Shown: positions 48,775 to 57,950, counted from the stretch's first letter. The stretch is DNA of 64,000 nt from JALEFZ01 sp039820545 (GCA_039820545.1 JBCBPW010000006.1:1-64000), one strand, 5' to 3'. Notes: a model not told the origin generated them from the sequence alone. Numbers and translations: made by a program.

Positions 48775-50585
48775 ATCAGCCTATAGTCAACGATCTGGTC
48801 GTTCGCTTTGCCAATGTCAATGGTACAGGTTCGGCCAGTGCCAATAATATATTCTCCAAGGCCATTTTTCGTATGGGCCTTCCCGTTTCTCCCAAAAACA
48901 TCTTCCCATCCAATATCCAGGGACTCCCCACGTGGTACGAGGTACGGATAAGTGAAGCGGGTTATCTCGGTCGCCGAGAGGGAATAGACATTATGGTTGG
49001 GGTCAACCCTCAGAGTCTCCCAAAAGACATTGCTTCTCTGCGAGAAGGAGGATACTTGGTGTATGACAGTAGTAAAAAACTACACCCTGACCTCCTGAGA
49101 TCTGATATCCACTACCTCGGCATACCGATGATGGAGTTAGCGATGCAGCATTTTGAGCGACCACGCACGCAGCAGTTGCTAAAAAACATCATTTACCTGG
49201 GAGCTATGGCTGCCTTTCTGGATATGGAGTTGGATGTCATCAAGGACTTGATTTCGGAGCAATTTGCCAAAAAACCCAAACTGGTCCTCCCCAACCATCA
49301 AGCTTTGGAACTGGGATACAACTACGCAAAGGATCATTATGCTTGTCCCCTTCCCATCCGTGTGGCTCGTCGTGATCTTGTCAAGGGCCACATCATGATG
49401 GAAGGAAATGCAGCCACAGGGCTGGGCGCTATTTATGCAGGGGCAACGGTTGCGGCTTGGTATCCCATTACCCCCTCCACTTCGGTGGTTCAGTCTTTTG
49501 AGAAATATGCGAACCAGTTGCGCATCGATGCTGAAACGGGGGAAAAGAACTTTGCTGTTATCCAAGCAGAAGATGAACTAGCCGCCATCGGGATGGTCAT
49601 AGGGGCGACATGGAATGGAGCACGTGCCTTCACTGCTACTAGCGGGCCAGGCGTGTCTCTCATGAGTGAATTCCTCGGCCTCGCCTATTATGCCGAGATC
49701 CCCGTAGTCTTGGTCAACGTCCAGCGAGGCGGCCCTTCCACAGGTATGCCGACACGCACCCAGCAAGCAGACATTATTTCCTCTGCTTATGCTTCTCACG
49801 GAGATACGCGTCATGTTTTGCTTTTTCCGAGTACACCTACCGAGTGCTTTGAGATGGCAGCAGATGCCTTTGACTTGGCAGAAAGACTACAAACACCTGT
49901 CATCGTCATGTCGGATCTCGATCTGGGTATGAACTTCCACATGACGCCTGCCTTGAAGTGGGACGAGAATAGAACCCATGATCGCGGAAAGGTCCTGAGT
50001 GCAGAGGACCTAGAAAATATGGACCAGCCCTTTGGACGCTATCTTGATGTAGATGGAGATGGAATTCCTTATCGAACCTTCCCAGGCACACACCCTAGCA
50101 AGGGAGCCTTTTTTACCAGAGGGACTTCCAAGGATGAATATGCCCGCTACACCGAAAGTGGAGAAGCCTATGTACGAGGGGTTAATCGCCTGATAATAAA
50201 ATGGAATACGGCCAAAGAAATTGTGCCTCGTTCGGAGCTTCTTCAATCAAGCAATCAAAGTGAAACGGGCATCATCTTTTTTGGCACCTCCACCTATGCA
50301 ACAGAAGAGGCCCTAGACCAACTGAGGGAGAATGGAGAATCTGTAGACGCATTACGAATCAAGGCATTTCCGTTTGATCAGACGTTAGAAGACTTCATCG
50401 CACATCACAAGCGGATCTTTGTAATCGAGCAAAATCGCGATGCGCAGATGCGCACCTTACTGATAGCAGAGCTAGATGCCGATCCTCAAAAGCTGATTCC
50501 CCTTTTGAACTACGACGGAATGCCCATTACGGCAGCGAGGATCATTGCAGGTTTGAAGGGAGAGAAAATCCCCCTCAAAGTTTAA
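48771..50585 (+). CDS. korA: 2-oxoacid:acceptor oxidoreductase, gamma-alpha fusion subunit (KorA type)
   Basis: 604 aa. The N-terminal part (about 8-190) is the gamma domain (VRFANVNGTGSASANNIFSKAIFRMGLPV). The rest is the alpha (pyrimidine-binding) domain with GNAATGLGAIYAGATVAAWYPITPSTSV and ATSGPGVSLMSEFLGLAYYAEIPVVLVNVQRGGPSTGMPT. This gamma-alpha fusion is typical of two-subunit KorAB-type enzymes that oxidise 2-oxoglutarate or another 2-oxoacid with ferredoxin. It overlaps the preceding gene by 4 bases and is followed by the beta subunit after 53 bases. The substrate is not fixed by the sequence. Confidence 0.92.
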   Translation: MNQPIVNDLVVRFANVNGTGSASANNIFSKAIFRMGLPVSPKNIFPSNIQGLPTWYEVRISEAGYLGRREGIDIMVGVNPQSLPKDIASLREGGYLVYDSSKKLHPDLLRSDIHYLGIPMMELAMQHFERPRTQQLLKNIIYLGAMAAFLDMELDVIKDLISEQFAKKPKLVLPNHQALELGYNYAKDHYACPLPIRVARRDLVKGHIMMEGNAATGLGAIYAGATVAAWYPITPSTSVVQSFEKYANQLRIDAETGEKNFAVIQAEDELAAIGMVIGATWNGARAFTATSGPGVSLMSEFLGLAYYAEIPVVLVNVQRGGPSTGMPTRTQQADIISSAYASHGDTRHVLLFPSTPTECFEMAADAFDLAERLQTPVIVMSDLDLGMNFHMTPALKWDENRTHDRGKVLSAEDLENMDQPFGRYLDVDGDGIPYRTFPGTHPSKGAFFTRGTSKDEYARYTESGEAYVRGVNRLIIKWNTAKEIVPRSELLQSSNQSETGIIFFGTSTYATEEALDQLRENGESVDALRIKAFPFDQTLEDFIAHHKRIFVIEQNRDAQMRTLLIAELDADPQKLIPLLNYDGMPITAARIIAGLKGEKIPLKV

Positions 50586-50638
50586 CCTCATCCTGCATTT
50601 TTTCATACACTACTCAACCTTATTTAGCCCCAACGACA

Positions 50639-51691
50639 ATGAGCTATATACGTCCCACCTTTCGCCACCCTGCCCTACCCCAAAATGAGAAGGGCTATGC
50701 AAAGGCCGATTATGAAGGCGCCATTTCGACGCTTTGTGCGGGTTGTGGCCACGACTCTATCAGCGGAGCCATCGTGCAGGCTTGCTATGAGATGTCCATT
50801 GAGCCGCATCGTCTCGCCAAACTCTCGGGTATCGGGTGCTCCTCCAAGACACCGACCTATTTCCTGAGTCAGTCCCACGGATTCAATTCTGTCCACGGAC
50901 GTATGCCCTCCATCACCACAGGTGCCAACATGGCCAATCGCGACTTGCTCTACCTAGGTGTATCTGGCGATGGCGATTCGGCCTCTATCGGTCTGGGACA
51001 GTTTGGCCATGTCATCCGACGCAATCTCAACATGACCTACATCGTCATGAACAATGGTTGCTATGGCCTGACCAAAGGACAAGATTCAGCGACAGCTGAT
51101 GTAGGCTCTATCTCCAAGAGTGGATCTGCCAATATCCTTCCGACGATTGATTTGGTCGGCTTGGCATTGGAAATGGGTGCCACTTTTGTGGCAAGAAGCT
51201 TCTCGGGGGATAAAATCCAGTTGGTTCCCCTGATCAAAGCTGCCCTTTCTCACAAAGGTTTTGCCTTGATTGATGTCATTTCCCCTTGCGTCACCTTCAA
51301 CAATAACAAAGGCTCTACCAAGTCTTATTCCTTTGTCCGCGAACATATTTCCATGACTTCTACTTTGGATTTTGTTCCTGAAGAGGAGGAAATCACCGTA
51401 GAATATGCCGAAGGAACCTCTAAGCAGATCAGTCTACACGATGGCTCTTCCCTTTTGCTCAGTAAGCTCAATCCAGATTGGGACCCTACAAATCGTCGCA
51501 AGGCACAAGAGCGCTTACAGGATTCTCGCGAGACAGGAGAAGTGCTCACAGGTCTATTTTACATCGACCCTAAAAGCGAGGATCTGCATGAGATTTTACA
51601 AACGACTCAAACACCGCTCAATCAATTGGAGCAAGTAGCCTTGTGCCCCGGTCAAGCGGCTTTGGACAAGATCAATGCAGGCCTAAGATAG
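50639..51691 (+). CDS. korB: 2-oxoacid:ferredoxin oxidoreductase beta subunit (KorB type)
   Basis: 350 aa. Thiamine diphosphate-binding subunit: GDGDSASIG (110-118) and the later NNGCYGLTKGQ. Four cysteines for one [4Fe-4S] cluster are present: C33 and C36 (LCAGCGHD), C67 (SGIGCSSK) and C216 (SPCVTFN). Together with the upstream gene it forms a 2-oxoacid decarboxylating complex producing acyl-CoA, CO2 and reduced ferredoxin. A terminator follows, so the operon has three genes. The C-terminal segment (about 240-350) is typical of KorB. Confidence 0.94.
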   Translation: MSYIRPTFRHPALPQNEKGYAKADYEGAISTLCAGCGHDSISGAIVQACYEMSIEPHRLAKLSGIGCSSKTPTYFLSQSHGFNSVHGRMPSITTGANMANRDLLYLGVSGDGDSASIGLGQFGHVIRRNLNMTYIVMNNGCYGLTKGQDSATADVGSISKSGSANILPTIDLVGLALEMGATFVARSFSGDKIQLVPLIKAALSHKGFALIDVISPCVTFNNNKGSTKSYSFVREHISMTSTLDFVPEEEEITVEYAEGTSKQISLHDGSSLLLSKLNPDWDPTNRRKAQERLQDSRETGEVLTGLFYIDPKSEDLHEILQTTQTPLNQLEQVALCPGQAALDKINAGLR

Positions 51692-51712
51692 AACCAGCTA
51701 TTTATTTCATAT

Positions 51713-51744
51713 GCCACCTACAGGAATTGTGGGTGGCTTTTTTT
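51713..51744 (+). terminator. Rho-independent terminator of the oxidoreductase operon
   Basis: A 9-bp stem GCCACCTAC / GTGGGTGGC with one G-T pair and a 7-base loop is followed by seven T. Confidence 0.88.
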
Positions 51745-51835
51745 GTCCCTTAACCCTCCATGACATCGTAACAAAATTTTCAGGTCCTCCTTTTCTCTTC
51801 CTACCTCTTGCCTAGTATTCTTTCGCCAAATTGAT

Positions 51836-51843
51836 TACTTTTG
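51836..51843 (+). promoter_or_regulatory. -7 element of the HxlR gene
   Basis: TACTTTTG is an exact TAnnTTTG match, 27 bases before the ATG. A -33 TTG is not at the ideal distance, as might be expected if an activator or repressor acts here. Confidence 0.45.
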
Positions 51844-51870
51844 TTTCGCAATTAAAAATCAAGTGATAGC

Positions 51871-52296
51871 ATGAAGGGTGAGTTTAGATGTGATTGTCCT
51901 ATTACCTCTGCGCTGGATATCGTCGGTGACAAGTGGACACTGGTCATCATCAAGCAGATGCTCCTAGAGGGAAGACAAACCTTCAAGGACTTTTTGGAAA
52001 GTGATGAGGCCATTGCGACCAATATTTTATCAGCCAGATTGAAGATGCTGGAGGAAATGAAAATGCTTACCAAAGGAAAGCTCCCCAACAATAAGAAGAC
52101 CAATATCTATCGCTTGACTGAAAAAGGACTGAGCTTGACGCCAGTCATTGTGGATCTGGCCCTATGGAGCGATGGAAACTTACGGGAATTCAACCCTATC
52201 ATCAGAAAAGACAAAGAGTTAGATATCATGAAGAATGATCGAGAAGGATTCATTCAAATGGTAAAGGAAAATTATAGAAATTCGTCCCCGTCGTAA
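51871..52296 (+). CDS. HxlR family winged-helix transcriptional regulator
   Basis: 141 aa. Central winged helix: CPITSALDIVGDKWTLVIIKQMLLEGRQTF, SARLKMLEEMKMLTKG and the wing NIYRLTEKGLSLTPVIVDL. The Cys pair near the N-terminus (CDCP, C7/C9) is frequent in the family, and in some members it senses aldehydes, quinones or redox state. It usually controls a neighbouring enzyme gene, but only small membrane ORFs and an ABC-F gene follow, so the target is unknown. Confidence 0.9.
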   Translation: MKGEFRCDCPITSALDIVGDKWTLVIIKQMLLEGRQTFKDFLESDEAIATNILSARLKMLEEMKMLTKGKLPNNKKTNIYRLTEKGLSLTPVIVDLALWSDGNLREFNPIIRKDKELDIMKNDREGFIQMVKENYRNSSPS

Positions 52297-52324
52297 CTCG
52301 TTATATCTAACAGCATCCAACCAC

Positions 52325-52411
52325 ATGAACCCAAAACTTTACTACATCCTCATCAGAATGGCTTTTGGCAGTATTTCGATTTCTCTCGCATTTCCCTTCA
52401 TAAAAAAATAA
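52325..52411 (+). CDS. Possible small membrane peptide or gene remnant
   Basis: 28 codons beginning MNPKLYYILIRMAFGSISISLAF and ending at a TAA at 52409-52411. One hydrophobic helix. A second small ORF with a similar AFGSISI/ALGSINV segment lies just downstream in another frame. It may be a degraded first half of one gene or a genuine micropeptide; support is weak. Confidence 0.25.
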   Translation: MNPKLYYILIRMAFGSISISLAFPFIKK

Positions 52412-52447
52412 AGGTACCCCAACTATTTGCTTTGAGTCTATCTCGGA

Positions 52448-52597
52448 ATGCGCTTTTCCATGGCTTTGGGAAGCATTAACGTGCTTGGAAACGCCTCTCA
52501 AGAAATCGTTTGGTGGCTCAGTTTTGGCCTGATGATAGCCATCCCGCTGATAGGGATTGTTTATCTTATTTTGGGTAAAAATCCAGAAGAGAGATAA
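52448..52597 (+). CDS. Possible small membrane protein (49 aa)
   Basis: 49 aa with a hydrophobic helix (about 22-43: WWLSFGLMIAIPLIGIVYLIL) and a charged tail ending KNPEER. It lies in the HxlR to ABC-F gap and ends before the ABC-F gene. A stop codon shortly upstream in its frame makes it a separate ORF. Whether it is translated is uncertain. Confidence 0.35.
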   Translation: MRFSMALGSINVLGNASQEIVWWLSFGLMIAIPLIGIVYLILGKNPEER

Positions 52598-52650
52598 TCA
52601 GAAGGCATCTCGTCCTATTTCTTCCAATCAGAAATCCTATATTCGCATGT

Positions 52651-54591
52651 ATGTTGACGCTGGATAATATCGGGATGGAATACAGCGGGCGCTGGTTGTT
52701 TCGCAATGTGAGCTACCAGTTCCTGCCAGGAGAGACGGTCGGACTGATCGGCCGAAATGGGGCGGGGAAATCTACCCTCCTCAAAATCATCATAGATCAA
52801 CTTTCTCCGACGGAAGGAAAAGTGCATCGGGCAGGTACCATGCACATTGGCTTTTTCAATCAGGACCTGCTCTCCTTCGAGACGGATCGTTCCATTTTTG
52901 AGGTTGCCAGAGAAGCCTTTCGCCCCTTGCTCGACCTGAAGACAGAAATAGATCGGCTCCTTCAGCGCATAGAAGAAGGAGAGACGGATGTAGAGCTGTG
53001 GGACGAACTTGACCGCAAGCAACTCGAGTTCAAAAACAGAGGAGGAGATCAGCTCGAAAGTCGGGTCTACGCTGTGTTAGATGGTTTGGGCTTCACGACA
53101 GAAGAGCATCAGATGCCCTATAAATCCTTCTCGGGAGGGTGGCGGATGCGCGTCCAGCTCGCCAAAATGCTGCTCATGGAACCAGAGGTTCTGCTTCTAG
53201 ACGAACCGACCAACCACCTGGACCTTCCTTCCATTCAGTGGTTGGAAAGTTATCTGAAGACCTTTCGTGGATCGACCATCATCGTTTCGCACGACAGATT
53301 CTTCCTGGACCGTGTAGCAGAAAAAATTCTAGAGATCAGCCTCAAACAGCTCAATGTCTATGCGGGGAATTATGCTTTTTTCCTCAAAGAAAAAGCTCTC
53401 CGCCAGGATCAACACCTCAAAGCCTACGAGAACCAGCAAAAACAGATCGCGGATCAGGAGAAGTTCATCAACCGATTTCGGGCCAAGGCCACCAAGGCCA
53501 AACAGGTTCAATCCAAGATCAAGCAATTGGATAAAATAGATCGACTGGAAGCTCCTGAAGAAGAGGTCGTGGATCTGCACATTCGCTTTACGATGAAGGA
53601 GACTTCTGGCAAGGAAGTCCTCAAACTCAAAGAGGTCGAAAAGGCCTACGACAGCAAGGTCATACTGAAAGAAGCGGAAGGAACTGTCCTGCGAGGAGAT
53701 AAAATTGCTTTGATTGGGGCGAATGGAACGGGTAAGTCTACTCTGCTCCGCATCATGGCCGATACAGAGCCCTTCGATGGGAACCGAGCGGAAGGCTACC
53801 GCGTCAAGTCGAGCTTCTTTGCCCAGCATCAGTTGGAGGCACTGAACTTGCAGCGCAACATCTTCGACGAACTTAACTATACCATCTCGGATAAGTCCGA
53901 GCAGGAGATTCGCGACACCTTGGGTGCGTTTATGTTCTCGGGAGAAGAAATCGAGAAAAAGATCCATGTACTCTCAGGAGGGGAAAAATCGCGTGTCGCC
54001 CTGGCCAAGACCCTGATGTCTGAGGCAAATTTCCTACTTCTAGATGAGCCTACGAACCACTTGGATATTCCTAGTATACAGATCCTCAGCCAAGCTCTCA
54101 ATGCTTATGAGGGCACCTATGTTGTCGTCTCGCACGACCGCTATTTTCTTTCTCACATCGCCAATAAAATCTGGTATATCGAAGATCAGCAGATCAAAGA
54201 ATATCCTGGGACGTATCGTGAATTTGTGGAGTGGAAAGCACGGCAGGAAGCAGCTCAGCAAGTGGTAGAGACAAATGTACAGCAGGCAGCCAGTCAGACC
54301 CAAGAAGCGGCAGGTGCATCCAGAGCTGAAGACTACCAAGCCCGCAAGCAGCGACGCAACCGCATCAAAAAACTACAGCGCGAGCAGGAACGCGTAGAAA
54401 ATGCAATCGCGGAACTGGAGGAACAGTTAGAGGGCTTGCACCTAAAAATGGCAGAGCCAGAAGTAGCAGCGGATTATAACAAGCTCAGTGAAGTACAAGA
54501 GGAGGTACAGCAGGTAGAGGCCAAAACAGCAGCCCTTCATGAGGAATGGGAGTCCGTGCTCATGGAGTTGGAGGAACTGGAGGAGGCATGA
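52651..54591 (+). CDS. ABC-F family ATPase
   Basis: 646 aa, two ATP-binding domains in one chain and no membrane domain. Walker A GRNGAGKS (34-41) and GANGTGKS (about 354-361); signatures FSGGWRMR and LSGGEKSR; both Walker B regions read LLLDEPTNHLD, the hallmark of ABC-F. A C-terminal coiled coil (about 545-646) rich in Gln, Glu and Arg follows, as in Uup. ABC-F proteins bind the ribosomal E site and act in translation or antibiotic protection. The subfamily is not resolved by eye, so no specific name is given. Confidence 0.92.
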   Translation: MLTLDNIGMEYSGRWLFRNVSYQFLPGETVGLIGRNGAGKSTLLKIIIDQLSPTEGKVHRAGTMHIGFFNQDLLSFETDRSIFEVAREAFRPLLDLKTEIDRLLQRIEEGETDVELWDELDRKQLEFKNRGGDQLESRVYAVLDGLGFTTEEHQMPYKSFSGGWRMRVQLAKMLLMEPEVLLLDEPTNHLDLPSIQWLESYLKTFRGSTIIVSHDRFFLDRVAEKILEISLKQLNVYAGNYAFFLKEKALRQDQHLKAYENQQKQIADQEKFINRFRAKATKAKQVQSKIKQLDKIDRLEAPEEEVVDLHIRFTMKETSGKEVLKLKEVEKAYDSKVILKEAEGTVLRGDKIALIGANGTGKSTLLRIMADTEPFDGNRAEGYRVKSSFFAQHQLEALNLQRNIFDELNYTISDKSEQEIRDTLGAFMFSGEEIEKKIHVLSGGEKSRVALAKTLMSEANFLLLDEPTNHLDIPSIQILSQALNAYEGTYVVVSHDRYFLSHIANKIWYIEDQQIKEYPGTYREFVEWKARQEAAQQVVETNVQQAASQTQEAAGASRAEDYQARKQRRNRIKKLQREQERVENAIAELEEQLEGLHLKMAEPEVAADYNKLSEVQEEVQQVEAKTAALHEEWESVLMELEELEEA

Positions 54592-54830
54592 GTAGAAGAC
54601 GCATGTAAATAATTTATACTTTGGGTGCTCCCATGGCGTTTGATTACTACTTGAAACATTTGTGTCAATCCTCTAAGTAAGAGGTCAGATGAAACGACGT
54701 TATCCCATGATAGATTTTATTTTGTTCCAAACTACGGACTTAAAGTGCTAGTGGTGTGAGATTACAGGCAATTGTATTCATTCTAATATTACGAATCATA
54801 AACCATTACTTTAATATCAACTTAACAACC

Positions 54831-55562
54831 ATGAAACTCTATGCTATCCCATTCCTTCTTATTTCACTTCAGACCTGTGACTTCTCTTTTTACCAGACCG
54901 ACAAAAGTCAGCTCACTGCGTATCAAGAGATCCACGCGGCATATGACTCAGCCCAGTATACCTTCCCCAATGGAACAGAGTATTATCGCTTGAAGAACTT
55001 TGATCTGAGTAGTCTGACGGATACCTTTCTAAGGGTGCATGAAGTCATTTTCCAGGATGAAGAGGTCAGACAGATCGTGAATGAAAATATCGCTGAGTGG
55101 CTCCGAGACTCGATTTTTATTGGGACTTCTCAAACGAGGAAAGGATCTCATGTAGTAGACACAACTAATTTACTTTTTGTAGATGCCCCTTTCAAACATG
55201 GCCTCAAAATAAGCTCTTTTCAGCCACAGTCCCTCAATGGCCAACTTCTTGAGTTGAGGTATAACTGGCATACGATCACCATTGATGACAAAGATATATA
55301 CTACTACATGTATCCCATGGACGGGAGACTCTTGGATGAACTTGCTAAGTATTATATTCAGACAACGGAGGACTATACTCCATCCTACAATCAAAATTCG
55401 TGGAACCCGTCTTATACAACTCAAGCTCAATATTATTGCGACCAATATATAGCCGATTGGTACATCGCCATTCACTCTGATCACTTCTTCGATGATCAAC
55501 TCGCTTTCAGAATTACCGATACTACCTATCATTACACACCTGAAATCGGAGAAAAAAGGTAA
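54831..55562 (+). CDS. Hypothetical lipoprotein
   Basis: 243 aa from the ATG at 54831; the frame begins earlier without an ATG that suits a signal peptide. Lipobox LQTC (Cys16). The mature part is rich in Tyr, Asp and Thr, with segments YAYDS-like, QYTFPNGTEYYRLKNF and the C-terminal DTTYHYTPEIGEKR. Similar Tyr-rich lipoproteins of unknown function are widespread in the phylum. It precedes the DUF3667 gene by 35 bases. Confidence 0.55.
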   Translation: MKLYAIPFLLISLQTCDFSFYQTDKSQLTAYQEIHAAYDSAQYTFPNGTEYYRLKNFDLSSLTDTFLRVHEVIFQDEEVRQIVNENIAEWLRDSIFIGTSQTRKGSHVVDTTNLLFVDAPFKHGLKISSFQPQSLNGQLLELRYNWHTITIDDKDIYYYMYPMDGRLLDELAKYYIQTTEDYTPSYNQNSWNPSYTTQAQYYCDQYIADWYIAIHSDHFFDDQLAFRITDTTYHYTPEIGEKR

Positions 55563-55597
55563 ATTGGACACTTTATTCGCCAGATCTCTTATCCCTT

Positions 55598-56350
55598 ATG
55601 GAAAAATGTCAGACCTGTCATCAGCGTATACTCCATTCAAGTGCTTTTTGTCCGCACTGTGGGGCTCAGCAGGTTCGTGAGCGATTGACGGTGTGGATGC
55701 TCGTACAAAACCTTTACTCAAAGGCCGTCAATTTTGATTTTACCTTCTTCCGTACGACTTACTGGCTCCTTACTCAACCTGAGCGTGTGACCCTTGGATA
55801 TATTCAAGGTGTCCGAAAGATCTTCAATCCCCCCATCCAATATGCACTCATCATACTCAGTCTGTATGGATTGTTTCAATACTTCTTTGCTGATTTCTTA
55901 GATCAAATTGGGCTAGAAGCAGGCTTCAATAACTATGAAGGCTCACCTGAAGAGCAGGAGAGAAATGAAAAAATAGCGCCTGTCATCCAATGGCTTAGAT
56001 CTCGCAGCCAGTTCTTGACTTTTTCCATCATTCCCTTCATGGGACTCCTTAGCACGCTCTTCTATCGAAAAAACAAACTCAACTTGGCAGAGCATTTGGT
56101 CATTTCCATCTATGCCATTTCCTTTACCCTGCTTCCAGTCGTCCTGGCAGGTGTACTCCTCGCACCCTTTCATTCGCCCTTGGCATTGGATATTTACGTC
56201 AACCTGACAGTCATCTCCACCTTCGTGGGTTTTAGCTGGATTTACTACAGAAGCTTGAAGGGATTCATACTCAAGCCTATGATCATCTTCATCATTTCAT
56301 TTCTCCTTTTGACAGCTATATTGCGTATTGCACTTCTGATCTTTTTTTAA
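55598..56350 (+). CDS. DUF3667 family membrane protein
   Basis: 250 aa. An N-terminal zinc ribbon (CQTCHQR ... CPHCGAQQV) is followed by a membrane domain. The conserved RERLTVWMLVQNLYSKAVNFDFTFFRTTYWLLTQP block and IQGVRKIFNPPIQYALI are the DUF3667 signature. Four or five transmembrane helices occur between about 70 and 250. The family is found almost only in Bacteroidota and its role is unknown. It is 35 bases after the lipoprotein gene, so the two may be cotranscribed. Confidence 0.78.
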   Translation: MEKCQTCHQRILHSSAFCPHCGAQQVRERLTVWMLVQNLYSKAVNFDFTFFRTTYWLLTQPERVTLGYIQGVRKIFNPPIQYALIILSLYGLFQYFFADFLDQIGLEAGFNNYEGSPEEQERNEKIAPVIQWLRSRSQFLTFSIIPFMGLLSTLFYRKNKLNLAEHLVISIYAISFTLLPVVLAGVLLAPFHSPLALDIYVNLTVISTFVGFSWIYYRSLKGFILKPMIIFIISFLLLTAILRIALLIFF

Positions 56351-56377
56351 TCATGACCATCCCTAGCACCAAATATC

Positions 56378-56503
56378 ATGAGGACTCATCTTTCTCAATG
56401 CCTTGCAAAAGTTCTTATATTGACCTCTAAGATGGAGGAGGAAGTCAGACGGTTAGAGGGGCTTCCTGTATTTGAAGAAGGGAGCAAGTGGAATCGCTCC
56501 TAA
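56378..56503 (+). CDS. Possible small ORF of 41 aa
   Basis: A short charged ORF (starts MRTHLSQCLAKVLIL, ends KWNRS) in the gap between the DUF3667 and phosphatase genes. It contains no motif and overlaps nothing. It may be random. Confidence 0.18.
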   Translation: MRTHLSQCLAKVLILTSKMEEEVRRLEGLPVFEEGSKWNRS

Positions 56504-56543
56504 TATTCCTTATCATACAAGGCTCACTTTTCTCCCTCTTCTT

Positions 56544-57047
56544 ATGTTAAAACCTTACAGCATCACCCAAATCCATTCATGCCAAATAGGTATCTCCCCC
56601 TGCCCTTTGGGAGGCCACTCGCTACAGACACAAATCGAAAAGATCGCACAAAATGATCGCTTAATGCTCATCTCGCTATTGACCGATTCAGAGGTGCGAG
56701 CCCTTCAACTACAAGAAGAATCCTCACTCTGTGAAAGTTGGGGAATCGCTTTTCGCTCCTTTCCTATCATAGACACTTCTATTCCTGGTGCCTACCGTTT
56801 CATGGATTTTATAGAAGAATTGTATGGGTGGACCGAAAAAATGGATCGCATGTTGATTCATTGTAGAGCAGGTATTGGTCGATCAGGTTTAATTGGATTG
56901 GGCTTGATGATGCGGCATGGACTCCCCTTAAGACAAAGCATCATTTCCGTTTCCAATATCCGAGGGTTTGATGTCCCCCAAAGTGCTTCTCAGCGGAAGT
57001 TACTGTCCTTTTATGTGCAAGAGCTGGAGAAAAAAGGAAGGAAATGA
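56544..57047 (+). CDS. Dual-specificity / tyrosine-type protein phosphatase
   Basis: 167 aa. The P-loop signature CX5R is complete: HCRAGIGRSG with nucleophile C107 and R113. A preceding helix, a conserved Asp region (PIIDTSIPGAYRF) and the C-terminal RGFDVPQSASQRKLLSFYVQ helix match the dual-specificity/cyclin-dependent kinase inhibitor-3-like fold. The ATG at 56544 fits the family start; the frame reaches 56472. Substrates in Bacteroidota are unknown. Confidence 0.85.
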   Translation: MLKPYSITQIHSCQIGISPCPLGGHSLQTQIEKIAQNDRLMLISLLTDSEVRALQLQEESSLCESWGIAFRSFPIIDTSIPGAYRFMDFIEELYGWTEKMDRMLIHCRAGIGRSGLIGLGLMMRHGLPLRQSIISVSNIRGFDVPQSASQRKLLSFYVQELEKKGRK

Positions 57048-57137
57048 TGGAACATTTCTGAAATTTCTTGGACCAACTAAATACTTAGTTTAAATTGACA
57101 TCTCCATCTATTTGACCTTATCAAAACAGCGATTTCT

Positions 57138-57527
57138 ATGAAACTAAGGTGTACTTGTGGCCATATAATCCAAGATTCATCCGATTACCTTCCCTACAAA
57201 GGCTATATTTTCCCCGATCCAAAACTGGATAACTTCCTCAAAATGGCAGAAGACCTCACGCAATTCTTCTATGCTGTCAGTGCAAATGAGAAGAAAAAGT
57301 GGTTAGCGGAAAATTTCTCTGAAATCTATCCTGACAAGCTCGATAACGTAAGTGTAGCCTATGATATCATCATGAGCCACTACGATACCCAATATATTTA
57401 TGAATGCGAAAATTGTGGGAGGATCTGGATTGAAGATTTTAGAAACAAAAGGGAAAAACGATACCGATCCTTTTACGCTGAAGAAGAAGGGAGTAAAGGC
57501 ATATTGAGTCAAGACCCCCATGTATGA
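57138..57527 (+). CDS. Hypothetical protein with paired CxC / CxxC zinc-ribbon-like motifs
   Basis: 129 aa. The N-terminus begins MKLRCTCGHIIQDSSDYLPYKG, and a second pair, CENCGRIW, lies near residue 90. The four Cys could bind one zinc. The middle segment (about 30-80) is helical. No family is recognised. Confidence 0.5.
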   Translation: MKLRCTCGHIIQDSSDYLPYKGYIFPDPKLDNFLKMAEDLTQFFYAVSANEKKKWLAENFSEIYPDKLDNVSVAYDIIMSHYDTQYIYECENCGRIWIEDFRNKREKRYRSFYAEEEGSKGILSQDPHV

Positions 57528-57545
57528 AAAGTAAAAATCGCGCAA

Positions 57546-57950
57546 CTACTTCAAGGAAAACTCAAAGCCCTTTCGCAGCAATTGAAATACCTCGGCAGTT
57601 ACTTGTTCTGGCTGCTTAAAGCGAAGGTGATGGGCGTATTTTTTGCCCCACATTTTGATGCTGTGCAAGAGATCGGATTCCAGTTTTTGGTCAAAGTAAA
57701 ACTTGACATCCAGCTCCTTGCTCATCGGTTTGACGATGAGCCATGCTTTTTGGCTGGCAAAGACGATCGCGTGTTTGGCCACGCCCACACTGAGCGGCTC
57801 CCAGCCTGCTACTCCTACCAGCAACTCATCAAATGCGAGCAATAATCCCTCAGGCTTGCCTTCAAACAAGGTATCCATGTCAATCTGCGTGCAGTAATGC
57901 GACTGATTTTTGCTTTTGAAGTTCCGTTCACATTTGGGACAAGTCCACAT
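57546..57950 (-). CDS. DUF5655-like protein with N-terminal zinc finger
   Basis: 134 aa. Begins MWTCPKCERNFKSKNQSHYC, a CPxC...HxxC-type zinc finger, followed by a compact alpha/beta domain with KHAIVFASQKAWLIVKP and KSIKMWGKKYAHH-like blocks. Resemblance to DUF5655 is from the N-terminal pattern. It is convergent with the previous gene. Confidence 0.55.
   Translation of the reverse strand: MWTCPKCERNFKSKNQSHYCTQIDMDTLFEGKPEGLLLAFDELLVGVAGWEPLSVGVAKHAIVFASQKAWLIVKPMSKELDVKFYFDQKLESDLLHSIKMWGKKYAHHLRFKQPEQVTAEVFQLLRKGFEFSLK

Noticed and set aside
53329..53967. 212-residue minus-strand ORF inside the ABC-F gene
   Set aside because: Antisense to the ABC-F linker and second ATPase domain; no recognisable family.
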